This document shows, piece after piece, positions 45,201-57,200 of a stretch of DNA of 64,000 bases. The translations under genes were made by a program, and so were the position numbers. Origin of the DNA: Streptomyces sp. NBC_01341 (GTDB taxonomy: Bacteria > Actinomycetota > Actinomycetes > Streptomycetales > Streptomycetaceae); assembly GCF_035946055.1 (NCBI RefSeq), contig NZ_CP108364.1, positions 62,001 through 126,000 of the forward strand. The letters run 5' to 3'. The number at the start of each line of letters is the position of its first letter. Within the stretch, counting starts at the first letter, position 1. The notes under the pieces are model-generated. The model was not told the origin of the DNA. It ran no database searches and saw only the letters and a list, made by a program, of their open reading frames with translations.

Positions 45201-48200
45201 AAACCCGACCGGAGCATCCGAAGCGAGGCGGCGAGCCGGCTGCTGGCACACGTCCGAGCGCAGCACGCGTGGTGGGACGATGCCAGCTCATTTGACCCGG
45301 TGCTGCCGTCGGCCATCGCGCCGCCTGCGGCGAACGAGCTGGTGCGGGACCTGCCTTTGATGACGCCGAGGGAGCGTGCTCAGACGCTGGACTCGTTGAG
45401 CACGGAAAACCGGCGTTGGCTGGCACGGAACGGCGTGTTCGTTGACGCGCTTCATGAGGCCCTGCCGGCGGGTGAGTTCGCTGCCACCGGGGCTCGGCTG
45501 CTGGTGGAAGTCCCCGAGGGGAGCGAGGAGCCCGCGTCGGCCCGTCACGAGGCTCATGCTCAGATCAGCCGCCTGCTCCAGGACGGCGTTACAGCGGCCC
45601 GGCTGCTCAAAGCAGGCGCGCGCGTGGTCATCGTGCCCCGCGATGTCTCCATGACGTCCCTTCCGCTGTTCCATGAACTGCGCGGCGGCACTTCGGCTGT
45701 TGCATCCGGGCAGGGCCGCGGTTTCGACGCCACGCGCGGACTCGGAGGGCGGTCAACTGCTGTCACGGAGGAGAACCTGCTCGGGGCCAGCACACGGATC
45801 GCCCCCAGCTACCCCGACGGCTACTCGACTACCACTCACGAATTCGCCCACGCCATTCACTGGTACGCGCTGACGCCGGAGGACCTGGCAGCCATCGATG
45901 CCAGCTACCGGAACCGGTATCGAAGAGGTATAGGAGCTGAATGGCCGGACGGGACCACCCAGGCGAACGATAAGGGGAATCGAATTGAAAACTACTCATC
46001 CTCCAACGTCGAAGAATATTTTGCGCAGCTGACCAACGCCTACCTGGGCACGAATCACGGCACAGACCCCTACAGTGGCCAACAGCGCAACAACGGCTCC
46101 GAGTGGGTTCGGGCCAACGTAAGTGAGCTCGTGCCGTTGCTGGAGCGGCTTTACGGTTCAGATCCCATGGCCATCCACCGTGAACAGGCCAATCCCGTCA
46201 ATGCCACCCGTGCCGACAAGGAGATGTACGACAGCTACCGGGACTTTATGGAGCAGGTCGACGAGTCATCGGCGAATGTTGCTACGCCGGATCATCTGAC
46301 GCATGAATCACCTGAAACAGGGCCTGGAGCGTCCGTTTCGCACAAAGAGACTGCTCATCATCTCCCCATGCCCCCGAGCGCAGAAAACAATTCTGTTTCT
46401 GCCTGGTCCGCGCAGATACGCTTTTCTGAAGCGGCAAAGGTATTCGAAGAGCGGTTGGGGCGTTATCTGGTACAGCGACCCGAGTCCCTGGTGGCCACTC
46501 GACAGGCGGTCCAGGTGATTTGGGAAACCTTGGAGAAGGGGCATCCACAGCTTCTTCCGCTTCTGGGGGCGCAAGGCAACGACTGGGGCGCTGGAAATGT
46601 CGGAAACAATGTGAGCACGCTCAGGAACGTGGTTCGGTCGGGGAACCTGCGCGAATTGTCCGCAATGCTTTTCTATGCGGTTTCCTCAGATGCCTTGGCC
46701 GAGGTGATCGATCCACCTTCGTATGACGATTTTCCGGAAATTGGAAAAGAGCGCGCCTGGCGTCGAAAATTTGATGTGGAGAACCTTCCCAAGTCGCTCA
46801 GGCCGCAACATGTCGTTCCTCCGCTAAGTGCAGCCGAGCGAAAAATAGCAATCAGAAAGGACAAATCCGGAAAGGAGTTCGTGGCGTGGCTACCGGCAAC
46901 CGTTAAAATGGATCTTCCGGTGCAGGCCCCCTTGCACCAGAGCGGGCAGACGACCGGGGCCCTCGTGGCCACGGGAACTTCTGGCTCAATGGCATTTACT
47001 CTGGAGGCGCTATGGCGCCTGCAGCAGCACAGTGGCCGGGTATTCGATTTGCAGGAAATTCGCCTGGGTCTTATCGGGCATGCGCTCGCAGCAAAGCATC
47101 ACACCCTTCACGAATTGCTGCGGTCCGCGCAAATGTGGGACGAAGCGCACGGAGAAACAGTTTCATATGTGAACGAGTGGAGTCGCTACCGGCACATCCC
47201 TCCGCTGACCGAAGAGGAATTGCGCGCCTATGTCGCCGCAGGCGGCTTGTTCCCCGACGAGATCGCACTAGGGGTTAGGTCGCCGCAAGTTCACGACGTC
47301 CCAGCCACTGGAGCAGAAGCTCTCACGGCGCTGGGTATCGATCCCGCCTCGTGGGATGCGCATCTGAACGCCACCGCTCCCGCCGGAGGGCCGGTGACGC
47401 GACCCGGCGAGAGGCTGCGCCTCTGGTCACAATGGTGGCAGGCGAGCCGACGGGTTGAAATGATCGACGCGGAGGAAGCTCTGCGCCAACAAAGCCATGG
47501 CCCTGACGGTCAAACACTGGACAGGCAAACCGAGTCCGATTCTTCACGGGTCACGCACGCAGCCGAACGTGCTCGGAAGCAGAGAGACAGCGCGGCTCAA
47601 GCACTGCAGCGACTGGGCCACGACCCGCACACACTGACGGCCCAGTTCGAGGCATGGGTCACCGAACAGCAGTCACATGCACAGCGCGCACGAGGCGCTC
47701 ACACCTCCCGTACATTTCGCTATCGTCCTCTGCCTCCCTCGGCGCTTACGGAGGACCAACAGAAGCAGCCGCATGAATCTCAGACACCAGCGGTGGGACC
47801 GTTTGGTCATCAGGCTGCTGTCCACCAAAGCAAGGTGGAGCAGAGTTCAGTTCACCCTGTGGAGGTGGGGCGGGCGGAGGTAGTTCCGCCGCCGGCGGAG
47901 GTTGTGGCCTGGGCCGGTAATAGTGCTGGCCTGCCCATGCGTGCGTTTGAAGTGCGGCGGGTCTCGCTTGGGGACGGGCAGTTTGTGAGCGTCGTGGTGG
48001 TGCGGGTGGTGTTCGCTCCGCAGGAGGACGCTGACGGCGTTTCGCCGAGCGCGGAGGATGTGCTGGAGGTGGCGGCACGGGCCCAGCGCGGGATCACTAG
48101 GTTTTTCAATGGTGGTTTGCGGCTGCCGAGCGGGGACCGCCTGCAGGTGACGCTGCAAGCGGTGGACGATGCCGCACACGCGCATCATGTGGTCAAGCTC

Positions 48201-51200
48201 TACACAGCGGTGAAGCGCACAACAAGCAACGCCTGGCCTGCGAACGTGCAAGCGTTCGTGGCGGCGCATGAGATCGGCCATCTGATCGGGTTGCGGGATG
48301 AGTACCGGGAGGCGGCATACGGTCCGCGGCCGGTGTACGACGACGGTGCCCTGATGGTCGGGTTCTTGGTGGACCAGCAGGGGCGTGCGCTGCTCGACGA
48401 GGACCGGCTGCCCAAGCCTGCGGGCCACAGCCGTATGACTGTGGCGCCCCGGCACTTGCGTCAGCTGGGTGCGGCTGTGGACCAGGCGCTGGGCGTGGCA
48501 CGGCCGCGGATCGATGGTGAGACGGCGTTTGCGACGGAGGACGCCATAGCTCCCAGGTCGGACGGGCTGCCTGCCAGGGCGCACTTTTCGCTGGAGGTCC
48601 GTCAGGCCGTCCTGTACGGGGACACGCGAACAGGACGGGCAGGTGCGCTGCCCTCCCGGGGAATATCTGCTCGCCCGCGGCGCGAGCCGGAATGGATGAA
48701 CGAGAACAACACCTTCAGCGCCATCTCGCCGCTGCCCGGCGCGGGTGAGGAAACCACCCGGGTCGCTCCGGTCGCCGGGGACATCGTGGCGCCGTTTCGG
48801 CTGCGGCGGCAGATGATGTTTCCCGAGTACTGGACGGAGGATGACGCGGTCTACGCCGCCGAGCAGAGCTACCTCCACGCACTGCGCGGCAACAACGTAA
48901 CCGTCGTTCCGGGACGTGACCACATCTACACGTGGGTGGGCGAATACGGCGGAGTGCGCATCGAGGGCGAGCTCCGCGGAGACGTCTTCACCAGTTTTCG
49001 GCTTGCGCAAGATCAGTCGGGGCTGAAGGTGCCGCCCTACCTGCCGGCACCTGTACAGATTCCGCGGCCGATTGCGGGCCCGGCGTTCGGGCATCGTGTT
49101 GAGGACATCGCGGCCTACGGAGACCGCGTCAGCCGGACCGGTGCACATCATCGCCTGCCCGCAAGGAACGCCTTCGGCCGCGGCGTGCATGCGAAAACTG
49201 TCGAGACGCTCAACAACGGTACTCACGCGGCTGATGTCTACTTCCTTGATCCGGAGCTCGGCCCGCGCGACGTGCTTGCCGAACTTCCGAGCAGGTGGCG
49301 GTTGCACACTGCGGGCAAGTCCACGGTCTTGTTCCCTGAGGCATGGACACCGCAGCAGGTTCTCGACAATGTCGAGCAGGCGCACCTTCAGGCGGTGACC
49401 TCCGAGCGCACCAGGCTCCTGGACAACGGCGCCTACCATTGGGTCGGTGATTCCAACGGGGTAAGAATTGAGGGCCTGGTCAGAAACGGCCAGTACGTCG
49501 CCTACCGGCCTACAGCGCACCAGCCGTACACCGACTGGCCATCAAAGCAGCAGCCCGTCGCGGTGACACCCCTGGCCCCTCTGACCGGAACTGACCACGT
49601 CAAAATGCAACGCGTGCTGTTTCCCAATGGACAGCACGCCCTTCAGTTCGCGGTCTACGTTCACCTGGACCTCGAACCAGGCGCAGACGCCGCTGCAGCA
49701 GCCGCCATCTGGCGCCTGCTGCAGCTGGGCGCCAACATGTGGACCAAGCCCCGCTCGAACAGCGGGACTCTGGTCAGGTTCGGATTGGTAAGAGTTCAGC
49801 AGCCCGGTCCGACCGCGGTGTCCCTACCCATCGGCCCGGAAAACCTCTCGGCCGAACAGATCGCACGATTCTTGACGGATCTCTTCCCCGTGAAATCGGA
49901 CCAACGGTCCATTGAGGAGCTGACGCAGTCACTCATCGCCAAGGATCCCGACCCCCTGTGGATGGCGCCGACCGGTAGCGTCACGGACACAAAGATGACA
50001 GGAACCGCGTTCCGAAAGAACCTTCAGAACTGGCTGCTCAGGACCGACGTTCTGGTCGGTCCAACCACACTGAGTGCATACGACCCGACCGATTCCAATA
50101 CCGCGGAACAGCATGCTCCCACCCTGCTGGAAGTCGCCGATGTGCAAAAAGCATTCGCTCCCGGTCTGGAACCTGTCATGAGCCAGGGCCTCCCGCGGAA
50201 CTGGACCCGCGATGATCTGCTCGCTGCCGCATACACGACGTACGTCTACCGCGCGTCAGCGAACGCACGGTTCAAGGTCCTCCCGCAGGACCCGGACACG
50301 GACACCTCGGTCGTACAGGGCCTATTCCGCGACGTCGCGGTAGAAATCACCATCAGAGGCGAACAGAAACAGATTGTCGCCGTCCTCGGGACAACAGCGT
50401 CCCCCGGATCCGCCGAAGCACCCTCTCCGCAGGGGCAGGGTAAATCACCAGCCGCCACGGACACGGGTATAGGTATGCCCGGTATGAGTACCCTGCCCAC
50501 CACAACCCCCATCGGCCAGACCCCCACCAGCCCCGACGCCAGCCCGGAACGCCTCGCCCGACTGCAAGCCGCCCTGGACACGCACCGGCCGAGCACCCCG
50601 GACACCCCCCGTCCCGGCGCCCGGCCCACCGCCCCGGGCTCCCTGGCCTCCCCGGAGTCCACGACCGGGAATGACGAGAGCGCGACGCCACCGCCCGGGC
50701 ACAATCCCGGCAACGACGCGGTGTCCTTCGATCACAGCAGACGTGGGGGCTCGTCCTGGCGTGGGGAGTCTTCGGCCCGCGTCATCGGGGAGATGGCCGG
50801 GCAGGCAGCACGCGCGGCCGCGGACATGGAGGCCACCCGACTCGCTCAGACAGGGCCGGTCCCCGGACCCGCCTGGGGACAGTACTGCCTCCGCCTGATC
50901 GAGGACCTCGCGAACCGCCTGACCGGCCGGATCCGAACCGGCCGCACCGCTGATGACCTCACCCTCCACGCCGGCGAACCCGCACGCCGACACCTCAACA
51001 TCCCCACCGACCTGTGGCACCCCGTCACCGACTACACCACCCTCACCCACACCCTGGCCCAGACCCCACCCGGCACCCTCGCCTACCTCATCACCGGCCG
51101 CCCCTCACACATCGGCCACGCCGCCGCCATCGCCCACACCACCGACCACGGCCTCATCCTCATCAACCCCACCACCCCCGGCCACCACACCCTCACCCCC

Positions 51201-54200
51201 CTCACCACCACCAGCGATCGCAACAGCAGCACCCAAGGCAGTGGTGTGCGCGGGGCGGCAGGCACCGGCACACAGCACACCGACGGCAAAACCATGCCCG
51301 ACACCGTGGACGGACTCACGCCTGGCGCCCTGCTCGCGGACCACCTGCCCGCCCCCGTCCACAGCCGCGTCCTCATCACCGGCCCCGACGGCCACCTGAT
51401 CACCCCCACCCCCCAACCCACCACCACCCCCACCATCCAGGCCCTCACCGACCCCACCCACCCCCACACCGGAAAATTCGCTCCCATACAGCACGGCGAC
51501 GCGGAAAGGCTGAGAGATTATATCAACGCCTCAAAGGAAGGAGGCCGCACCCGCGATAAAATTGGCGCTGAGCTGTTCACGCGCAGCCGCAGCAGCGGCG
51601 ATATCACAACTCTGGTCAAGGGGCTGGAGGAATACCCTGCCCGCTATCGGACCTGGAACAAAGAGGGCACCACCTATTACAGGTTGATCATCGATCCGGA
51701 CACCAATAAGGAATACCAGATGCCGGCGGGCGCCATAGATGCGCGAGATCTGGATGGTACCGCCCAGCCCCAGCTCGTTGTCGACCCCGCGGTCCTGGCT
51801 AAGGTGAAAACCGCTGTTGACAATGCAGGGGCGAACGGCATCCCCCTCCATGATTTTAATGGCATCTTGTCCAAGAAGAATAGGAAGTACGCCACTGCCG
51901 CGGTGCAAGCGTTGATTGACACTGGCGACTATCGAAAGGTCAAGCAGGGCAAGGGTTTCTTGATTCAGCTGATTGACGCTCCCGATACGCAGCCTCAAGC
52001 ACCCGATCCATCAACCCTGCAGCGGCTCGCGGATTCCCTCGAGGTGGCGGGAGAGAAGGGCATGTCACGATCGGATATCCTCAAAACACTGCCACGCCGT
52101 TACGCCGACAAGGTGCGGGTGAACGCTCTGCTGGGGGGATTGGGGGGGGCTCCGGGTCTGTACCGGACGTGGAAGGTGAAGCCACCCAGCAGGGGCCTCG
52201 TCGCTGAGTTCTATGGTCCGGCGGGTCCGCCGGTGGGGCCGGAGTACCCGGCGCCCGCGAATGGCAGTGGTGTGCGGGTGCTGGGTGACCCGTGGGATGT
52301 GGGGCTGGTGACGTCGGCCCGGAGCCACTGGCTGAGCACGCCCGAGGGGCGGACGCCGACCGTTGTACAGATGCGCACGGCTGTCGCCGACCACCTCGAG
52401 GAGCTGCACACCGGGCACGACCCCCAGGGCTCCCATGTGTGGCAGGCCCTGGAACACGCTCTCCTGAAGGAACCCTCCGCGAACTGGTCGTCGAGCAGTG
52501 ACGAGGCCCAGATACAGGACGACCGGGCGCGGCTGATCGCCGAGATTCGCAGCGGGGAGCGGACACCGGCCGCATGGGTCGCCATCGGGCACCTCGCCCC
52601 CACCCTTTTCCCTTCCGCCGCGCCGGCCCCGGCCGCCACGTCATCCAGCACACTGGGCAACACGCTTGGGCCCGTGGGCGGACCGCAGGCCGCTGCGGTC
52701 ATACCCGGTCACGTGCCGGGCACGTGGCCGGGGATGGTGCCTTCGCCGGTCGCCCAGGACTCCTGGCGTCTGGGTTCTTCGTCAGGTGGGCATGGCGGAG
52801 GAGTCGACGATCCGGCTGGTGTGGAACAGGCCGCTGAGGGCATGGGGGATTGGCAGGGCCGCTCGCTGGGAGCGGGTACCTCGCCGATGACCGAGGCCGA
52901 TCAGCCGGTTGCGGGGGTTTGGCCCGGGGAGGATCCCTCAGCGTGGTATGCGTCGGGTGATGCGCGGGAGGGGATGGTGACCCCCGGTCCGGACGCGGCG
53001 TACTCGCCGCTCGTGGATCAGGGACCTGCGGAGCGCGGAGAGCCCGTGGAGGCGCCGGGTGACCCGCGGGGCGGGCTGTGGTCGGGTCATGATCTGTCCG
53101 CGGGTCCGGTCAGCGAGTACCTGGACGGGGTCAACGCGCATCTGGTGGGCCCGCCGGCGGGGCCGGGGTACCCACCGCCTGCGGGTGGCAGTGATGCGCG
53201 GGTGTTGGGTGATCCGTGGGATGTGGGGCTGGTGACCTGGGCCCAGGGCCAGTGGCTGAGTACGCCCGAGGGGCGGACGCCGACCCTTGCGCAGATGCGC
53301 ACGGCTGTGGCCGACCACCTCGAGGAGCTGCACACCGGGCACGACCCCCAGGGCTCCCATGTGTGGCTGGCCCTGGAACACGCCCTCCTGAACCAACCCC
53401 TCGCGAACTGGTCGTCGAGCAGTGACGAGGCCCAGATACAGGAGGACCGGGCACGACTGATCACCGAGATCCGTGACGGGGCACGGACACCGGCCGCATG
53501 GGTCGCCATCGGGCACCTCGCCCCCACCCATTTCCCTTCCGCCGCGCCGGCCCCGGCCGCCACGTCATCCAGCACACTGAGCAACGCGCTCGGGCCCGTG
53601 GGCGGACCGCAGGCCGCTGCGGTCACACCTGGCCACGCGCCGGGCACCTGGCCGGGGATGGTGTCCCCGCCGGCTTTCCAGGGAGACGTCTGGCCTCCGG
53701 GCGATGATGCGGCTGCTGGATTCACCCACGAAGACCCCGACTCGATGCCCGGCATCCTGCCCGAACCCGGACAGGAACCCGGGCAGGAACCCGGTGATCA
53801 GATTTCCGGCATGGGTGCGTTCCCCTTCCGGACGGCGGGTAATGTCCCCGCCCCGAACGCGAACGACCCCATGACAAGCGGTGACCCGTTCCCCAACCCG
53901 GCCCAGAAAGTCCAGTGGCACGGCCTGGAAGACGCCCTCGCGCGCACCTGGTTCACGCCGGACGAAGTGGCCTCGATAAAACCGCTGCCCGAAAAACCGC
54001 TGCCCGAGTTCGGGACCAGTGACCAGGCCACCTCCCCCACAGGCGCGTTCCCGTCCCAGACGGGTAATGTCCACGCCCCGCACACGGACGACCCCATGAC
54101 AGGCAGTGACCCGTTCCCCGAACCGGTCTACCAGCAGGGCCAGTGGAACGGCCCGGACGACGCCGCCGCGGTGACAGGGCCGGGCAATGCACCGGAAAAC

Positions 54201-57200
54201 CTGGCAGCCCAGTGGTGGTGGCCAGGGCAGTCTCAGGTATTCATGGCCACACTCGACCCCACCTTCGACACCAAACTGCGGAACGTCCTCCAAGAAGCCG
54301 TCGGCTTCGCCCTCAACGACCCGAACACCAGCGCACAACACCTCACCCGACTGCAAGCAGCCCTCGGCACACACCAGCCCGCTGCCTCCGCGGAGCGCGG
54401 TTCAGGTACCCGGGAACGTGTCGAGCTCGCACAGCGGGACTGGACGGGACAGGTGGCGGAGGTGGCCGCGCGAGGTGAGTACGTCGAGCTGCGGGGCGGG
54501 GCCCGTCGGAGTCCGCGTGGTGGGATGACGGGCGGTGTTCCGGGTCTTGAGCTGGCTGTGGAGTCGCGTAACCCGCGGATCTGGGACCGGCCGGGTCTGC
54601 TGCGGGAAATCGGGCAGGTCGTAGCGGCCGGCCACGGTGGAATGCCGGGGTCTGCGGGACTGTCCCCGCACGAGATGTCCGAACAGGAGTGTCTGATCCT
54701 GCTGCAGTCGCTGCGGGACAGCCTCTTCCCTCAGGGCATCGCCCCTGCGCGGGCCGTCGATGACAGCGTCCTGGACGGCCGCACTCAGGAAGGCCCGCTC
54801 GCGCTGGGTCCGGGTTGGCGCACCGTCGCTTCCTTCGACCGGATCACAGAGGCACTCGCCGCCGCCGGCCCCGGCACCGCCGCCTTCGTGCTCGCCCGGC
54901 GCTCCTCGGGCAGGGGGCACGCGTTCGCCGCCTATGCGCTTCCCGGCACGAGCGACGGCGGGATCCGGGAAGACGTGTCCCCGACGGAGATCGTCTGGAT
55001 CGACCTCACCGCCGGTGGCGACCGTCAACTGGCCGCACGTCCCCCCGGCATGGCACCCCTCGAGGCACGCGCGGTCATCATCGACAAAAACGCCCGCGTC
55101 GCGGCTGGCGCACTCCCGGAACACATCGAATCCACCTCGGTACAGGCACTCATCGATCCCGCCGGCACGCACCAGTACGGCGCCCTGGGAATCGAGGTGG
55201 AGTTCCACCAAGACCTCGGACTGAAAAGCCCGGACGCCCCAGATGTCTATGGGCAGGTCATCGCGACCCACACTTCCGGCGCGGATCTTACGTTCGACGC
55301 GCGGCGGTTCTGGCGAAGTGGCGATTCTCTGTACATGACCTGGGATGATGCATATAGAGCAGGCCATGCGGAACCGATAGCAGAGGATCACCACATCCCG
55401 GAGTTTGTTTCTGCTCCTGCCTCCATACTCCCCGGGGAGACACGCACCCTGGATTTGAAGGCCACGAAAATACTTCTGGAATCGACGCGCAGACACCTGA
55501 ACGTCACCGAGGCGAAAACACTCGGAGAGATCCTCCACGGCCGGGACGGATGGAGCGTGGAGCCGCACCTCATGTCTCATGTCATTCATCCCGCCCCGGC
55601 AGGTGGCGACGGGGAAAATCTCTACACTCAGATGACGGTCGGCTTGCCGGTCGACGGTTTCCTCTCCCTGCTCCACCTGAACGACGCGCGCACAGATGGT
55701 ATGGCATATGACCTTCTCGACCTTTCGCGCGGGTTCGGCAGGATATATGCTGAAAAGTTCGTGTCAGGATTTTACGGCTACGATATTCCCGATTCCGGAA
55801 TATATTTGCTGACATCGGACCGGCTGGTGCGAGAGGTCTGGGGATACGGCTGGCTGGCCTTCAATCATGCCGCAGCCTTGTTCCTGTCTGCCGTAAACCA
55901 TCGCCGTTTGGCGAAGAACTGGGTTCCCACTGCCTCGAGGAACCCTCTCGGGGAATTGCACGCAGCCCTCCATCCGGCAGTGCAGGACTTCTTCGAACGA
56001 GAATACGGCAACATCGAACAGAATTTCGTACGAGTCATTACTGGACTTGCCGAGAAATACCAAGACCACGAAATAGAATCTCCGATCGACCAACTTCTCT
56101 ATATTCCGATCGGAGATGAAGGGAATTTCACCCCGAGGGATTATCTCGCTTTTGCTTTCAGGGGGAATAACAGTGGCCGTCCCGTCAGTCAGCGAGACGC
56201 CATCGGGATGAGACTGGATCCTCTGTACGACCGGCTCGAAATGCAGGACGGAATTCCACTGGCACTGCTGGAACTCCGGCAATTCGGATCAAAGGCAGGG
56301 CTCGTTTCCTCTCGTCAGAGGAACCAATATCTCCGTGAAGTGTCCGATAATGTGCGGCAGTCCTTCCTGAATCATCGGCAGGAGGCGACCACGGATCACC
56401 TCGGCGAGATGGCAAAAAGAATTCTCTCCCACCCCGACGTGTCCCAGATCGCCCCCCTTCTCAAGATCATCCCGCGCATGGTGGTAGCCGGCCCACCGGG
56501 CACCCCCGAGACCACCCACAGCGACCAGACGCTGTTCCTCGCGCGGTCACTCGACGAGTTCACTCAGAACCGGCCCTTGCCCGCCCGCGCAATTGAAGAG
56601 CTCAATGTTCTGTCCGCCACGATCCAGAAATTGCTTTCGGAGGGAGTATCGGACCTCGCAGACCCCGAGGTCCGCGCAGGATTGATCAGGGCCATCCAAG
56701 CCGTTTACCGTCTCAGCACACCACACCGGACAGAAATCCATAGGCCAACGGAACAGACCGTCCACCCGTCATTTTATCCGGGTGGCCCACGGGGCGGTCA
56801 GGCGTCGCACAGGTCTGGTCTTTTCTATCCGCAGGGTGGCCAAAATCCGTGGAACCGGCCGGGCGGCTCGCGCGATACCGGTCTGGATCCAACAGGGCTG
56901 CCCCTGGGCCATCGCATCACCGTGGAGGGACCAGAGGCCCGCTCTGTCGTCACCGTCCCGCACACGCCCACTCGCCCCATGGGAGACGCGAAGGGGAAAC
57001 AGCAGCCGGCCTGGACCCGCTTCGAACTGTCCGATCCCTCCCGGCCGCACGCCCAGTTCGGCTATGACGTCAGCGACACCGGAGAGATCCACTACTCCCA
57101 CCACGACGACAGCGACGGCAACGGCGACGGTGAGGGGGTGACCCGTCTGTCCGCGGACGGCTGGACGGCCTACGGAGACGACTTCCTCCACCTCGACCAC

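Noticed and set aside
47847..49520. Minus-strand frame of 557 codons
   Set aside because: Lies opposite metallopeptidase module 2 and the EndoU-like segment of the giant gene; Arg/His/Pro-rich with no recognisable domain.
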